Source: Pseudomonadota bacterium (GTDB lineage Bacteria; Pseudomonadota; Gammaproteobacteria; Xanthomonadales; Xanthomonadaceae). Taken from it: DNA of 41,944 bases. The stretch lies in NCBI GenBank assembly GCA_023388355.1, contig JAEWGI010000078.1:1-41944 (forward strand), in the 5' to 3' direction. The notes under the pieces were generated by a model. It saw only the letters and a list, made by a program, of their open reading frames with translations. It did no database searches and was not told where the DNA came from. Made by a program: the position numbers and the translations under genes. Below are positions 9,031 through 17,219 of the stretch, piece after piece (the first letter of the stretch is position 1; every line of letters starts with the position of its first letter).

Positions 9031-9128
9031 CCTTCCCCGCTTGCGGGGGAAGGCCGGGATGGGGGCAATCGGAGCACGTCGCTGCTGACGGACCCCCACC
9101 CCAACCCTCCCCCGCAAGCGGGGGAGGG
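9031..9128. repeat. Pair of GC-rich hairpin repeats between the two permease genes
   Basis: CCTTCCCCGCTTGCGGGGGAAGG (9031-9053) and CCCTCCCCCGC/GCGGGGGAGGG with an AA loop (9105-9128, 11-bp perfect stem) are near-identical palindromes. They are flanked by GGGATGGGGGC (9056-9066) and ACCCCCACCCC (9092-9102), which pair with each other, so the unit is a nested inverted repeat. This is a REP/BIME-like element of the type scattered through xanthomonad intergenic DNA; a degenerate relative lies at 19336-19354. Confidence 0.75.
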
Positions 9129-9137
9129 AGCTTGCGG

Positions 9138-10439
9138 TTACTGCGATTTGAGCTGGATCGCAGGCGTCACCTGCATCGCGCGCCACGCCGGCAGCAGACC
9201 CGACAACAGGCTTGCGGTGATGGCGATGGCGAACGTGGTCAGCAGCATGCCCAGGTCCAGGTGCGCCAGTTCGGCGTAGCTCGACGGCTGCTGGCGCACC
9301 GCCCACAGCCCCAGTAGCGCCAGGCCCAGGCCCAGGAGGCCGCCCGCCAGGCCGATCGTGCCGGCTTCGACCAGGCACTGCTTGAAGATCTCCGCGCGCG
9401 AGGCGCCCAGCGCGCGGCGCACGCCGATCTCGCTGCTGCGGCGCAGGAACTTGGCCAGCAGCAGGCCCACGGTGTTGAGCAGGCAGACCAGCAGGAAGCC
9501 GAAGCCCAGCCACAGCTGCATCACCACGTCGGCAGGCACCACCTTGTTGTGGTCGAGCCACTCCATGACGTTGCGCAGGCGCACGTTGACCGGGCGTTCG
9601 AAGCGGCCGGCCTGGCGCTGCTGCTCCGAATAGCCGACCAGATAGTCGCGGTACGCCGCCGCCTTGGCCGCGCTGTCGAGTTCGACCCAGTACTGGATCC
9701 AGACGCATGGGGCGTTGAGGCCGGTGTCGTCGCCGCCGCTGTCGTCCCAGCAATCCATGCTGCCCCAGCGCGGGAACGACAGCGCGCGCGAGGTGGAGAA
9801 CGGCAGGAACACTTGCTCCAGCTCGCCGTAGCGCTCGCTGTTCATGTCGTAGAAGCGCGGCGTCGGACGCCAGTCGCCGAGCACGCCGATGACGGTGAAA
9901 TCATGGCCGCCAAGGTGGACCTGCCGGCCGGTGCTGTCGGCGCCGCCGAACAGCCGCTGGTTGAGATCGGCCGACAGGACGGCCACGCGCGACTCCGCCG
10001 CGTCCTCGGCCGCACTCCAGCCGTTGCCGAAGCGGAAGGGCGCCTGGAACATCGGGAAGAAGTCCGCCGAGGCATAGCGCGCGCTGGCGATGAACGGGAT
10101 CAGGCTGGCGTTGTCCGGGGTCACCGACACGCCGCCGCCGGTCATCATCGCCTGCCGGTCGCCGCGCTTCTCGCGCAGCAGGGTTTCCGCGTCCAGGCGC
10201 GTCACCTGCTGGGCGGGATCCTCGCCCGCGACGAAGCCGCCCATCGAGGCCGGGTCGAGCTGGACGTAGAACAGCTGCCCGCTCTTTTGCGGGATCGGAT
10301 CGCCGGACAGCACCCTGAACACGGTCAGCGTGGTCATGCACGCGCCGATGCCCAGCGCGATCGCCATCACCATCAGCGCGGTCAGCGCCCGGTTGCGCCG
10401 GAAGCTGCGCAGGGCAAGATTGAAGTAGTAGCCGAACAT
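9138..10439 (-). CDS. MacB-type ABC transporter permease 1
   Basis: A 433-residue permease with an N-terminal membrane helix (about 18-42, ALTALMVMAIALGIGACMTT), a MacB_PCD-type extracytoplasmic domain (about 45-285, containing two Cys residues that bracket a GGDDTG stretch) and three C-terminal helices around residues 308-425, with the FtsX motif GVRRALGASRAEIF. It lies 64 bp downstream of the ATPase gene and upstream of permease 2, with which it shares architecture but not close sequence. The set of MFP, ATPase and two permeases is typical of MacAB-like tripartite or export systems. No outer membrane TolC partner is encoded in the window. Confidence 0.9.
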   Translation of the reverse strand: MFGYYFNLALRSFRRNRALTALMVMAIALGIGACMTTLTVFRVLSGDPIPQKSGQLFYVQLDPASMGGFVAGEDPAQQVTRLDAETLLREKRGDRQAMMTGGGVSVTPDNASLIPFIASARYASADFFPMFQAPFRFGNGWSAAEDAAESRVAVLSADLNQRLFGGADSTGRQVHLGGHDFTVIGVLGDWRPTPRFYDMNSERYGELEQVFLPFSTSRALSFPRWGSMDCWDDSGGDDTGLNAPCVWIQYWVELDSAAKAAAYRDYLVGYSEQQRQAGRFERPVNVRLRNVMEWLDHNKVVPADVVMQLWLGFGFLLVCLLNTVGLLLAKFLRRSSEIGVRRALGASRAEIFKQCLVEAGTIGLAGGLLGLGLALLGLWAVRQQPSSYAELAHLDLGMLLTTFAIAITASLLSGLLPAWRAMQVTPAIQLKSQ

Positions 10440-10503
10440 GGATGACTCCGGTGGCGGGCGTCGGCCCGCGGCTGGTGTGTCGTCTGTGCCTGGAACGGCC
10501 TGC

Positions 10504-11229
10504 TCAGGCCGGCTCGGCTTCGCTGGAGGCCAGGTGCGTTGCGCGCGACAGGGATGGCTCGATCGACAGGTCGGTCGCCATGCCGTCCACGATGTGTACG
10601 TTGCGCTGCGCGCGCGCCGCCAGCTCCGGGTCGTGGGTCACCATCACGATCGTGGTGCCGCGCGCGTTGATGTCCTCCAGCAGCTCCATCACGCTGCGCG
10701 CCATCTGCGAGTCCAGGTTGCCCGTGGGTTCGTCGGCCAGCAGCAGTCGCGGCGAGCCGGCCAGGGCGCGGGCGATCGCGGCGCGCTGCTGCTGCCCGCC
10801 AGAGAGTTCGGCCGGATAGTGCTTCATGCGCGAACCCAGCCCCACCTGCGACAGCGCCTCCTCGATGCGCAGCCGGCGCTCGTTGCCGGGCATGCGGCGG
10901 TAGCGCAGCGGCACCTCGCAGTTGTCGAACAGGTTCAGGTCCGGGATCAGGTTGAAGCTCTGGAAGATGAAGCCGATCTTCTCGTTGCGCAGGCGCGAAC
11001 GCTGGTTGTCGTTCAGCCCCTTCACGTCCACGCCGTCGAGGTGGTACTCGCCGCCGGTGAACGTCTCCAGCAGGCCGGCGATGTTGAGGAAGGTGGTCTT
11101 GCCCGAACCGGACGGACCGGTGACCGCGACGAACTCGCCGTCGCGCACCTGCAGGTCGAGCGAGCGCAGGGCGTGGGTTTCGACGAGTTCGGTGCGGTAG
11201 ACCTTGGTGACCTGGCGCATGTCGAGCAT
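10504..11229 (-). CDS. ABC transporter ATP-binding protein (MacB/LolD type)
   Basis: A 241-residue ATPase that powers the two neighbouring permeases. All motifs are intact: Walker A GPSGSGKT (38-45), Q-loop Gln90 in FIFQSF, signature LSGGQQQR (142-149), Walker B LLLADE (162-167) with the D-loop NLDS, and His199 in VTHD. The sequence around NLIPDLNLFDNCEVPLRYR is characteristic of the MacB/LolD subfamily. The start ATG (11227-11229) is followed by LDMRQVTKVYRT. It is the third gene of the operon after the membrane-fusion protein and a small ORF, separated from the latter by a spacer with a long hairpin. Confidence 0.95.
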   Translation of the reverse strand: MLDMRQVTKVYRTELVETHALRSLDLQVRDGEFVAVTGPSGSGKTTFLNIAGLLETFTGGEYHLDGVDVKGLNDNQRSRLRNEKIGFIFQSFNLIPDLNLFDNCEVPLRYRRMPGNERRLRIEEALSQVGLGSRMKHYPAELSGGQQQRAAIARALAGSPRLLLADEPTGNLDSQMARSVMELLEDINARGTTIVMVTHDPELAARAQRNVHIVDGMATDLSIEPSLSRATHLASSEAEPA

Positions 11230-11270
11230 GAAAGGTTCCTTCGAAGCACGGCTGGGAGGAAAGGGGAGGT

Positions 11271-11325
11271 CATCCCGCCGGGTGACGCGCCCGGAGAGAG
11301 AGTCGGGCGCGGGCCGGGCGGGATG
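11271..11325. repeat. Long hairpin between the small ORF and the ABC ATPase gene
   Basis: CATCCCGCC (11271-11279) pairs with GGCGGGATG (11317-11325), and inside it GCGCCCG (11287-11293) pairs with CGGGCGC (11304-11310) around a GAGAGAGAGT loop. On the operon mRNA this forms a strong two-segment stem with no U-tract, so processing, partial attenuation or mRNA stabilisation is more likely than termination. Confidence 0.55.
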
Positions 11326-11340
11326 GAAAGCGGATCCGGA

Positions 11341-11547
11341 TCAGCGGATGCCGAAGCGGGCCGGGAGCGACGCGCGCGCCGCATAGCCGTTGGCCATCGG
11401 CCTGCGCCTGCGGCCGCCGTTGGCCGCCCCGCAGGCATCGCGGGTGGCGTCGAACGCGTACAGCTCGTGCAGGCGCAGGGGCACGGCGTCGGCCAGCTGC
11501 TGCGCGGTCCAGTGGAGGTGGGCGGGGAAGTGGGCGAAGTTGTCCAT
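11341..11547 (-). CDS. Small uncharacterised protein in the transporter operon
   Basis: A 68-residue ORF whose ATG lies 1 bp after the stop of the membrane-fusion gene (TGA-C-ATG), suggesting translational coupling; the RBS is weak (GGGA). The first part (MDNFAHFPAHLHWTAQQLAD and LRLHELYAFDATRDACG) looks like a folded helical segment, while the second half is a basic, low-complexity GRRRRPMANG tail. There is no signal peptide or membrane helix. I do not recognise a family. It could be a small accessory protein or modified peptide of the exporter, or a chance ORF; position and coupling make it plausible, not certain. Confidence 0.45.
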   Translation of the reverse strand: MDNFAHFPAHLHWTAQQLADAVPLRLHELYAFDATRDACGAANGGRRRRPMANGYAARASLPARFGIR

Positions 11548-11548
11548 G

Positions 11549-12844
11549 TCATTGTCCCGAGATGCGGACGCGGTCCGCGTTGGCGAACTGGTCGGTGCCG
11601 GAGACGACGATGCGCTCGCCCTCCACCAGGCCCGACACGATTTCCACGGCGTTGAGGCTGCTGGCCCCGGCCTGGATCGGGCGGCGCACGGCGCTGGAGC
11701 CGTCCACCACCCAGGCGAGGCGGCCGCCGTCCTGTTCCAGGAACGGGCCGCGCTCGACCATCAGCACGTCCTCGCGCGTGTCGAGTACGACGCGCGCGGA
11801 CAGGCGCTGGTTCTGGCGCAGGTCCGGCGGCTGCTGGCCTTCGTCGAAGCGCAGGCGCGCGGTGACCTCGCCGTTGACCACTTCCGGCGACACCGCCGAC
11901 ACCTGCGCCGCGTAGCGCTTGCCGGAACTGGTGACCTGGGCCGGCACGCCGATGGCCAGGTCGCGGGCGAAGCTTTCCGGCACCCGGATCTCGACCTCGA
12001 ACACGCTCAGGTCGATCACCCCCAGCACCGGCGCGTTGATCGCCACGTTGGTGCCCTGCGCCACCTGCACCTGGCCGACCTGGCCGTCGAACGGCGCGCG
12101 CAGGGTGAGCGCGTCGACCTGGCGCTGCAGCTCCGCCACCACCGCCTGCTGGCGGTCGGCCAGCAGGCGCTTGTTGCGCGCGTCGATGCCGGCGCCCTGG
12201 CCCTGGAGCGAGAAATCCCTCTGCGCCGCGGCCAGGCCCAGCTCGGCCTTCTTCAGGCCGTCGAGCGCGCGGTCGTACTCGTTCTTCGACACCGCGCCGC
12301 CATTGAAGGCGCGCTCGTAGCGCTCGACGTCGCGCTGCGCGGCGGTGCGGTCGATCTGCGCCTGGTCGAGCAGTTTCCGCGCTTCCGAGCGGGTGAGCTG
12401 CGCATCGAGCACGGCCCGGCGTGCCTCGCCCTCGAGGCTGGCGAGCGTGGATTCCTCCTGCACCAGGCGGCTGCGCAGTTCGGGGCTGTCGATGACGGCC
12501 AGTTCCTGGCCCTGCGTCACCACGTCGCCGGCCACCACCTTGAGCGCCACCGTGCCGCCGGCGATGGCGTACAGGGTGGGGCTGTTGGCGGTGATCACGC
12601 GTCCGTCGGCCGAGATGTCGCGGACCAGGTCGCCGCGGGTCACCTGGGCGATGCGCACGCGCGAGGCGTCGTAGGAGGACGCGCCCGAAGCCCATCCGGT
12701 GACGACCCAGGCCGCCAGCGCGGCCACCGCGAGCGCCGCGCCGCCGGCGACCAGCCAGGTCCTGGACAGGCGGCGCAGGCCGGCGGGACGGGCGAGCACC
12801 TGGTCCTGGGCGGCGGTATCGCGGATGCGGGCGGATGAGTCCAT
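11549..12844 (-). CDS. HlyD/MacA-type periplasmic membrane-fusion protein
   Basis: A 431-residue efflux adaptor, first gene of the operon. A cytoplasmic N-terminus (1-28) is followed by one membrane anchor (about 30-51), a lipoyl/biotinyl-like half-motif (around TVALKVVAGDVVTQGQELAV), an alpha-hairpin coiled coil (about 125-235, rich in Arg, Gln and Ala), the second lipoyl half (LRAPFDGQVGQVQVAQG) and a beta-barrel domain. The start ATG (12842-12844, MDSSARIRD) fits the family; the in-frame ORF extends upstream but through the promoter region. It probably bridges the MacB-type permeases to an outer membrane channel encoded elsewhere. Transcription is expected from the sigma54 promoter 28 bp or so before its ATG. 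Confidence 0.9.
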   Translation of the reverse strand: MDSSARIRDTAAQDQVLARPAGLRRLSRTWLVAGGAALAVAALAAWVVTGWASGASSYDASRVRIAQVTRGDLVRDISADGRVITANSPTLYAIAGGTVALKVVAGDVVTQGQELAVIDSPELRSRLVQEESTLASLEGEARRAVLDAQLTRSEARKLLDQAQIDRTAAQRDVERYERAFNGGAVSKNEYDRALDGLKKAELGLAAAQRDFSLQGQGAGIDARNKRLLADRQQAVVAELQRQVDALTLRAPFDGQVGQVQVAQGTNVAINAPVLGVIDLSVFEVEIRVPESFARDLAIGVPAQVTSSGKRYAAQVSAVSPEVVNGEVTARLRFDEGQQPPDLRQNQRLSARVVLDTREDVLMVERGPFLEQDGGRLAWVVDGSSAVRRPIQAGASSLNAVEIVSGLVEGERIVVSGTDQFANADRVRISGQ

Positions 12845-12882
12845 GTACGGGTCTTGATGCACGACGGTGTCGCAGGGTTGTA

Positions 12883-12898
12883 CGCAACTGCCGTGCCA
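12883..12898 (-). promoter_or_regulatory. Sigma54 (-24/-12) promoter of the transporter operon
   Basis: The minus strand reads TGGCACGGCAGTTGCG, matching the sigma54 consensus TGGCACG-N4-TTGC exactly at the GG and GC determinants and spacing. The predicted transcription start is about 12872, some 28 nt before the membrane-fusion gene ATG. The operon itself encodes an NtrC-family activator, which makes the call much stronger than the motif alone. Confidence 0.85.
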
Positions 12899-12941
12899 AC
12901 ACCCATGCCATTGTTTTTGCTCGGGAATCGTCGTGCGTCCG

Positions 12942-12978
12942 GTGTCCGCCCGGACACTTCGCGTGTCCGGCCGGACAG
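12942..12978. promoter_or_regulatory. Tandem palindromes, probable enhancer sites for the NtrC-type regulator
   Basis: GTGTCCG-CC-CGGACAC (12942-12957) is a perfect 7-bp-arm palindrome, and GTGTCCG-GC-CGGACAG (12963-12978) repeats it with one mismatch. Centres are 21 bp apart (two helical turns), on the same DNA face, and lie about 77 and 98 bp upstream of the predicted sigma54 start, the normal enhancer position. A further half-site CGGACAC is at 12998-13004. They also lie upstream of glmS, so an effect on that gene is possible. Confidence 0.75.
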
Positions 12979-13022
12979 GGCTTTCCCGTACACTTGGCGG
13001 ACACTCGAGGAGTAGCGGATAC

Positions 13023-14852
13023 ATGTGCGGCATCGTTGGCGCGATCGCGGATCGCGATGTGGTTCCGGTCCTGATCGAAGGGCTCAAGCGCCTCGAATAC
13101 CGCGGCTACGACTCGGCCGGCATCGCCCTGGTCGCCGATGGCGAGGTGCGCCGGGTGCGCCGCACCGGCCGCGTCGCGGAGATGGAAGCGGCCGCCGGCG
13201 CCGAGGGCGTGCAGGCCACGCTCGGCATCGGCCACACCCGCTGGGCCACCCATGGCGGCGTCACCGAATCGAACGCGCACCCGCATCTCAGCCACGGCGT
13301 GGCGCTGGTGCACAACGGCATCATCGAGAACCACGAACAGCAGCGCGAGCGCCTGCAGCAGCTGGGCTACGGTTTCGAATCGCAGACCGATACCGAGGTC
13401 ATCGCGCACCTGATCCACCACTACCTGAAGGGTGGCGACGATCTGCTCGCGGCCCTGCAGCGCGCGGTCAAGGAGCTGCACGGGGCCTACGCGCTGGCCG
13501 TGGTCAGCCGCAAGGAGCCGGGCCGGATCGTGGTCGCGCGTATGGGCTGCCCGCTGCTGGTGGGCCTGGGCGAAGGCGAGAACTTCGTCGCCTCCGACGT
13601 GTCCGCGATCATCCAGGCCACGCGCCGGGTGGTTTTCCTGGAGGAGGGCGACACCGCCGAGATCACCCGCGAGGCGGTGCGGGTGTTCGATGCGCGGGAC
13701 GCGCAGGTCGAACGCGACGTGCACCTGTCCGACGTCTCGCTGGCCTCGCTGGAGCTGGGCCCGTACCGCCACTTCATGCAGAAGGAGATCCACGAGCAGC
13801 CGCGCGCGATCGGCGACACGCTCGAGGCGATCATCGATGCCGCCGCGTTCGAGCCGGAGCTGTTCGGCAAGGACGCGCGCCAGGTGCTGGGCGGGGTCGA
13901 CGGCGTGCAGATCCTCGCCTGCGGCACCAGCTTCTACGCAGGCTCGGTGGCGCGCTACTGGATCGAGGCGATCGGCGGGCTGCCGTGCAGCGTCGAGATC
14001 GCCAGCGAATACCGCTATCGCGCCGCGGTGGCGAACCCGAAGCACCTGGTCGTCACCATCTCGCAGTCGGGCGAAACGCTCGACACCATGGAGGCGCTCA
14101 AGTACGCGAAGTCGCTCGGCCACGCGCACACCCTGTCGATCTGCAACGTGCCCGAGAGCGCGATCCCGCGCGCCAGCCGGCTGGTGTTCTACACCCGCGC
14201 CGGCGCCGAGATCGGCGTGGCTTCCACCAAGGCCTTCACCACCCAGCTGGTGGGCCTGTTCGCGCTCGCCGCCACCCTGGCCAAGCTGCACGGCCGGCTG
14301 GATGCGGACAGGGAAGCGGAGTACATCGAGGCGCTGCGCCACCTGCCCGGCAGCGTGCAGCACGCGCTCAACCTCGAGCCGCAGGTCGCCTCATGGGCCG
14401 AGCGCTTCGCGTCCAAGGACAACGCCCTGTTCCTCGGCCGCGGCGTGCACTATCCGATCGCGCTGGAGGGCGCGCTCAAGCTCAAGGAGATCTCCTACAT
14501 CCACGCCGAGGCCTATCCGGCCGGCGAGCTCAAGCACGGCCCGCTGGCGCTGGTGGACGCGGAGATGCCGGTGGTGGTGATCGCGCCCAACGACGGCCTG
14601 CTCGAGAAAGTGAAGTCGAACATGCAGGAAGTGAGCGCGCGCGGCGGCGAGCTGTTCGTGTTCACCGACGCCGACAGCAACTTCAGCGAATCCGCGGGCG
14701 TGCACGTGATCCGCACCCCGCGCCACGTCGGCGTGCTCAGCCCGATCGTGCACACCATCCCGGTCCAGCTGCTGGCCTACCACACCGCCCTGGCGCGCGG
14801 CACCGACGTCGACAAGCCGCGCAACCTGGCCAAGGCGGTGACGGTCGAATAG
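13023..14852 (+). CDS. glmS: Glutamine-fructose-6-phosphate aminotransferase (isomerizing)
   Basis: GlmS, 609 residues, converts fructose-6-phosphate and glutamine to glucosamine-6-phosphate, the first step of UDP-GlcNAc synthesis in the cytoplasm. The start ATG at 13023 is fixed by the sequence MCGIVGA: after Met removal, Cys becomes the N-terminal nucleophile of the glutaminase domain. Other landmarks are [10 protein letters not shown], the SIS isomerase motif [20 protein letters not shown] and the conserved C-terminus [14 protein letters not shown] lies about 11 nt upstream of the start. No glmS ribozyme-like leader is seen. The gene is divergent from the transporter operon and shares its regulatory region. 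Confidence 0.97.
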   Translation: MCGIVGAIADRDVVPVLIEGLKRLEYRGYDSAGIALVADGEVRRVRRTGRVAEMEAAAGAEGVQATLGIGHTRWATHGGVTESNAHPHLSHGVALVHNGIIENHEQQRERLQQLGYGFESQTDTEVIAHLIHHYLKGGDDLLAALQRAVKELHGAYALAVVSRKEPGRIVVARMGCPLLVGLGEGENFVASDVSAIIQATRRVVFLEEGDTAEITREAVRVFDARDAQVERDVHLSDVSLASLELGPYRHFMQKEIHEQPRAIGDTLEAIIDAAAFEPELFGKDARQVLGGVDGVQILACGTSFYAGSVARYWIEAIGGLPCSVEIASEYRYRAAVANPKHLVVTISQSGETLDTMEALKYAKSLGHAHTLSICNVPESAIPRASRLVFYTRAGAEIGVASTKAFTTQLVGLFALAATLAKLHGRLDADREAEYIEALRHLPGSVQHALNLEPQVASWAERFASKDNALFLGRGVHYPIALEGALKLKEISYIHAEAYPAGELKHGPLALVDAEMPVVVIAPNDGLLEKVKSNMQEVSARGGELFVFTDADSNFSESAGVHVIRTPRHVGVLSPIVHTIPVQLLAYHTALARGTDVDKPRNLAKAVTVE

Positions 14853-14970
14853 GCCGGTGCGGAGGTTTTGCCCCAACGAGGCGCCGCCCGCCCGAAATGA
14901 TGCCGTCCACCTGTGCAGGCCGCGCGCAAGCCTATAGTGCCTCCAGGCGGAACGCCGGCGGAGCATCGGG

Positions 14971-16713
14971 ATGAGCAACGGGGCAGCGACCCGTACCACG
15001 CTGGGCCAGCATGGCCGGAACCTGGCCGGCCGGATCCGCAGGCGCCTGCTGGCGCGGCTGGACAATGCCGGCCTGGTCCTGGGCGTGCTGTTCTTCGCCG
15101 CTTCGCTCACGCCCAGCCTCACCCCCCGGAGCACCGTGGCCCAGGCCGTCCTGTCGGGCCTGTGCGTGGCCACCGGCTACGGCCTGGGCGTGCTGCTGCG
15201 CTGGCTGTGGGGCTACCTCGAACTGCCGCTTCCGGCCGCCGACGACAGCGGCCGGCGGCGCCGGATCGTGGGCGCGGCGTGCGCGATCATCGCGGCCGTC
15301 TCGCTGTGGCGCAGCCAGCACTGGGAGAACATCGTCCGCGAGCTGATGAACCTCGGCCCGGCGGGGCCTGCGCGGATCCTCGGGGTGGCCGCGGGCGCGG
15401 CGATCGTGGCGCTGCTGGCGATCGTGCTGGGGCGCGCGGCATGGCTGCTGGTGGAGGCGGTGATGCGGCTGGTCGCGCGCAAGGTCCCGCGGCGCATCGC
15501 CAACGTGGTCGGCGCCATCGCCGGGGTCCTGCTGCTGGTGGGCCTGGTCAACGGGGTCGTCCTGCGCTCGGCGCTGGACATGCTCGATGCGTCCTACCGT
15601 CAGGCCGATGCGCTGATCCCGCCCGGCATGGCGCCGCCCCAGGCGGCGGACAGCCCCGGCAGCGCGCAGTCGCTGGTGGCCTGGGACCAGCTCGGGCGGA
15701 TGGGCCGGCGCTACGTCGCCGCACGACCCACTGCCGGGGAGATCGCGGTCTTCGCCGGCGCCGCGTCAAGGGCGCCGCTGCGGGTGTATGCCGGGCTGCC
15801 GGCCGGCGAGACGCCGCAGCAGCGCGCGCGGCTGGCGCTGGAGGAACTCAAGCGCGTCGGCGGTTTCGAACGCAAGGCGCTGATCATCATCACTCCCACC
15901 GGCACCGGCTGGGTCGATCCGGCCGCCATCGACGGCATCGAATACCTGTACCGCGGCGATGTCGCCAGCGTGGCGGTGCAGTACTCCTACCTGTCCAGCC
16001 CGCTGACCCTGCTGCTCGATCCGGAGACCGGCCGCGTCACCGCTCGTGCGCTGTTCCGGGAGGTCTACGGCCACTGGCGCACCCTGCCCCGGGACACGCG
16101 GCCGAGGCTGTACCTGCATGGCCTGAGCCTGGGCGCAGTCAATTCCGAGCGCTCGTTCCAGCTGTTCGAACTGCTCGAGCAGCCCTTCGACGGCGCGGTG
16201 TGGAGCGGCCCGCCGTTCGGTGCCACGCAATGGGCCGCGCTGACGCGCGCGCGCAAGCCCGGCACGCCGGTCTGGCTGCCCAGGTTCCAGGACGACTCGT
16301 TCGTGCGCTTCATGAACCAGCACGGCGGTTCGACCCCGCCCGGCACGCCCTGGGGGCCGATGCGGATCGTCTACCTGCAGTACGGCAGCGACGCGGTGAC
16401 CTTCTTCGACCGCCACGGCTTCTTCCGGCGGCCGCCGCTGCTCGAGGCTCCGCGCCCGCCGGACGTATCGCCTTCGATGCGCTGGTACCCGGTGGTGACC
16501 ATGATGCAGATGGCGCTGGACACCTCGCTGACGATGGACGCGCCGATGGGCTTCGGCCACGTCTACGCGCCGTCGCACTACATCAATGCGTGGCTGGAAG
16601 CGACCGGGATCGACGACTGGTCGCCGGAGGACGTGGCCCGGCTGCAGCGCTACCTGGACGAGCGCCGCGCGACGGAGCTGGCGCAATCGTCCGGGCAGAC
16701 GGTGGACGGCTGA
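14971..16713 (+). CDS. Membrane-anchored alpha/beta-hydrolase (DUF2319-like)
   Basis: A 580-residue protein of the alpha/beta-hydrolase family with a membrane N-terminal half. About five membrane helices occupy residues 33-200 (for example AGLVLGVLFFAASLTPSLTP), the family's hydrophobic N-terminal domain, followed by a soluble hydrolase domain from about 240 on. The nucleophile elbow is GLSLG (384-388, Ser386). The substrate is unknown; esterase or lipase activity is a family-level inference. The ATG at 14971 follows GGCGGAGCATCGGG; a TATAGT at 14933-14938 may be the -10 element. It stands alone between glmS and the copper genes. Confidence 0.8.
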   Translation: MSNGAATRTTLGQHGRNLAGRIRRRLLARLDNAGLVLGVLFFAASLTPSLTPRSTVAQAVLSGLCVATGYGLGVLLRWLWGYLELPLPAADDSGRRRRIVGAACAIIAAVSLWRSQHWENIVRELMNLGPAGPARILGVAAGAAIVALLAIVLGRAAWLLVEAVMRLVARKVPRRIANVVGAIAGVLLLVGLVNGVVLRSALDMLDASYRQADALIPPGMAPPQAADSPGSAQSLVAWDQLGRMGRRYVAARPTAGEIAVFAGAASRAPLRVYAGLPAGETPQQRARLALEELKRVGGFERKALIIITPTGTGWVDPAAIDGIEYLYRGDVASVAVQYSYLSSPLTLLLDPETGRVTARALFREVYGHWRTLPRDTRPRLYLHGLSLGAVNSERSFQLFELLEQPFDGAVWSGPPFGATQWAALTRARKPGTPVWLPRFQDDSFVRFMNQHGGSTPPGTPWGPMRIVYLQYGSDAVTFFDRHGFFRRPPLLEAPRPPDVSPSMRWYPVVTMMQMALDTSLTMDAPMGFGHVYAPSHYINAWLEATGIDDWSPEDVARLQRYLDERRATELAQSSGQTVDG

Positions 16714-16736
16714 CGGCGGCGATCCGCGACCGCGGC

Positions 16737-16976
16737 TCAGCCGCCGCAGCCACCGCAGCACACCGACGCCTGCCGTTCGACCCCGGTCGCGGCGACCGGA
16801 TGGCCGGCGCGGGCGAGGCTTTCCGCGATCTGCGCTTCGTCCAGGCTGGCCGAGACGCGCAGGGTGCGGCTGAGGATGTCGAAGTCGGCGATCGCGGCCG
16901 GATCGGACGACTGCAGCTGGGCCTCCACCGCGCCCAGGTCGATGCGGCCGGTGTCGAGCCGGATGTGGAACTCCAT
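16737..16976 (-). CDS. Small HMA-like protein with Cys-rich C-terminal tail
   Basis: A 79-residue protein with a beta-alpha-beta pattern (MEFHIRLDTGRIDLGAVEAQ, later RTLRVSASLDEAQIAESLAR, AGHPVAA) like heavy-metal-associated domains but without the usual M-x-C-x-x-C loop. Instead the metal-binding residues are at the very end, SVCCGGCGG. The ATG at 16974-16976 is preferred because AGGAG stands 7 nt ahead; an ATG two codons earlier would overlap that site. It is transcribed divergently from the copper TonB receptor, which suggests a role in copper handling in the cytoplasm, as chaperone or buffer. Function is inferred from motif and neighbour only. Confidence 0.75.
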   Translation of the reverse strand: MEFHIRLDTGRIDLGAVEAQLQSSDPAAIADFDILSRTLRVSASLDEAQIAESLARAGHPVAATGVERQASVCCGGCGG

Positions 16977-17084
16977 TGCCATGCTCCTGCGGGGGACGTC
17001 GCGCCGGCCGGCGCCGTCGTGGACGGGTGCGGCCGACAGTGTCGACGGAGGCCGCCAGCATGGCCTCGCGCGAAGGCCCGCGCC

Positions 17085-17137
17085 TTGATCTGAATCAGGA
17101 AAACGGCGACTTGCCGCGCGCGCCTGACACAGGTCAA
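17085..17137. promoter_or_regulatory. Two FNR/ANR-like boxes in the copper-gene divergent promoter
   Basis: TTGATCTGAATCAG (17085-17098) matches the FNR consensus TTGAT-N4-ATCAA at 9 of 10 defined bases. CTGACACAGGTCAA (17124-17137), read on the other strand, is TTGACCTGTGTCAG, a Dnr/ANR-like variant. Centres are 39 bp apart, upstream of the TonB copper receptor (start 17220) and of the HMA-like gene (start 16976). This suggests oxygen- or nitric-oxide-linked control, as known for NosA-type receptors. Confidence 0.5.
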
Positions 17138-17219
17138 GCGCGCGGAAAAACAGGACATTCTGTCCATTCCTCCGCGGCGCGAACGGCGCTGCAATAGCGC
17201 CATGAACGGAGGAATCGAG

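Noticed and set aside
12845..13022. A glmS ribozyme or riboswitch in the leader of glmS.
   Set aside because: The 178-bp region is explained by the sigma54 promoter and palindromes; no ribozyme core was recognised, and such ribozymes are known from Gram-positives.
11022..14363. A 1113-codon minus-strand open frame across glmS, the divergent promoter and the membrane-fusion gene.
   Set aside because: High GC creates long antisense frames; this one is Arg/His/Ala-rich, with no domains, and opposes two certain genes. Many similar shadows (for example 5174-7189, 16737-19238, 17237-20995) were dropped for the same reason.
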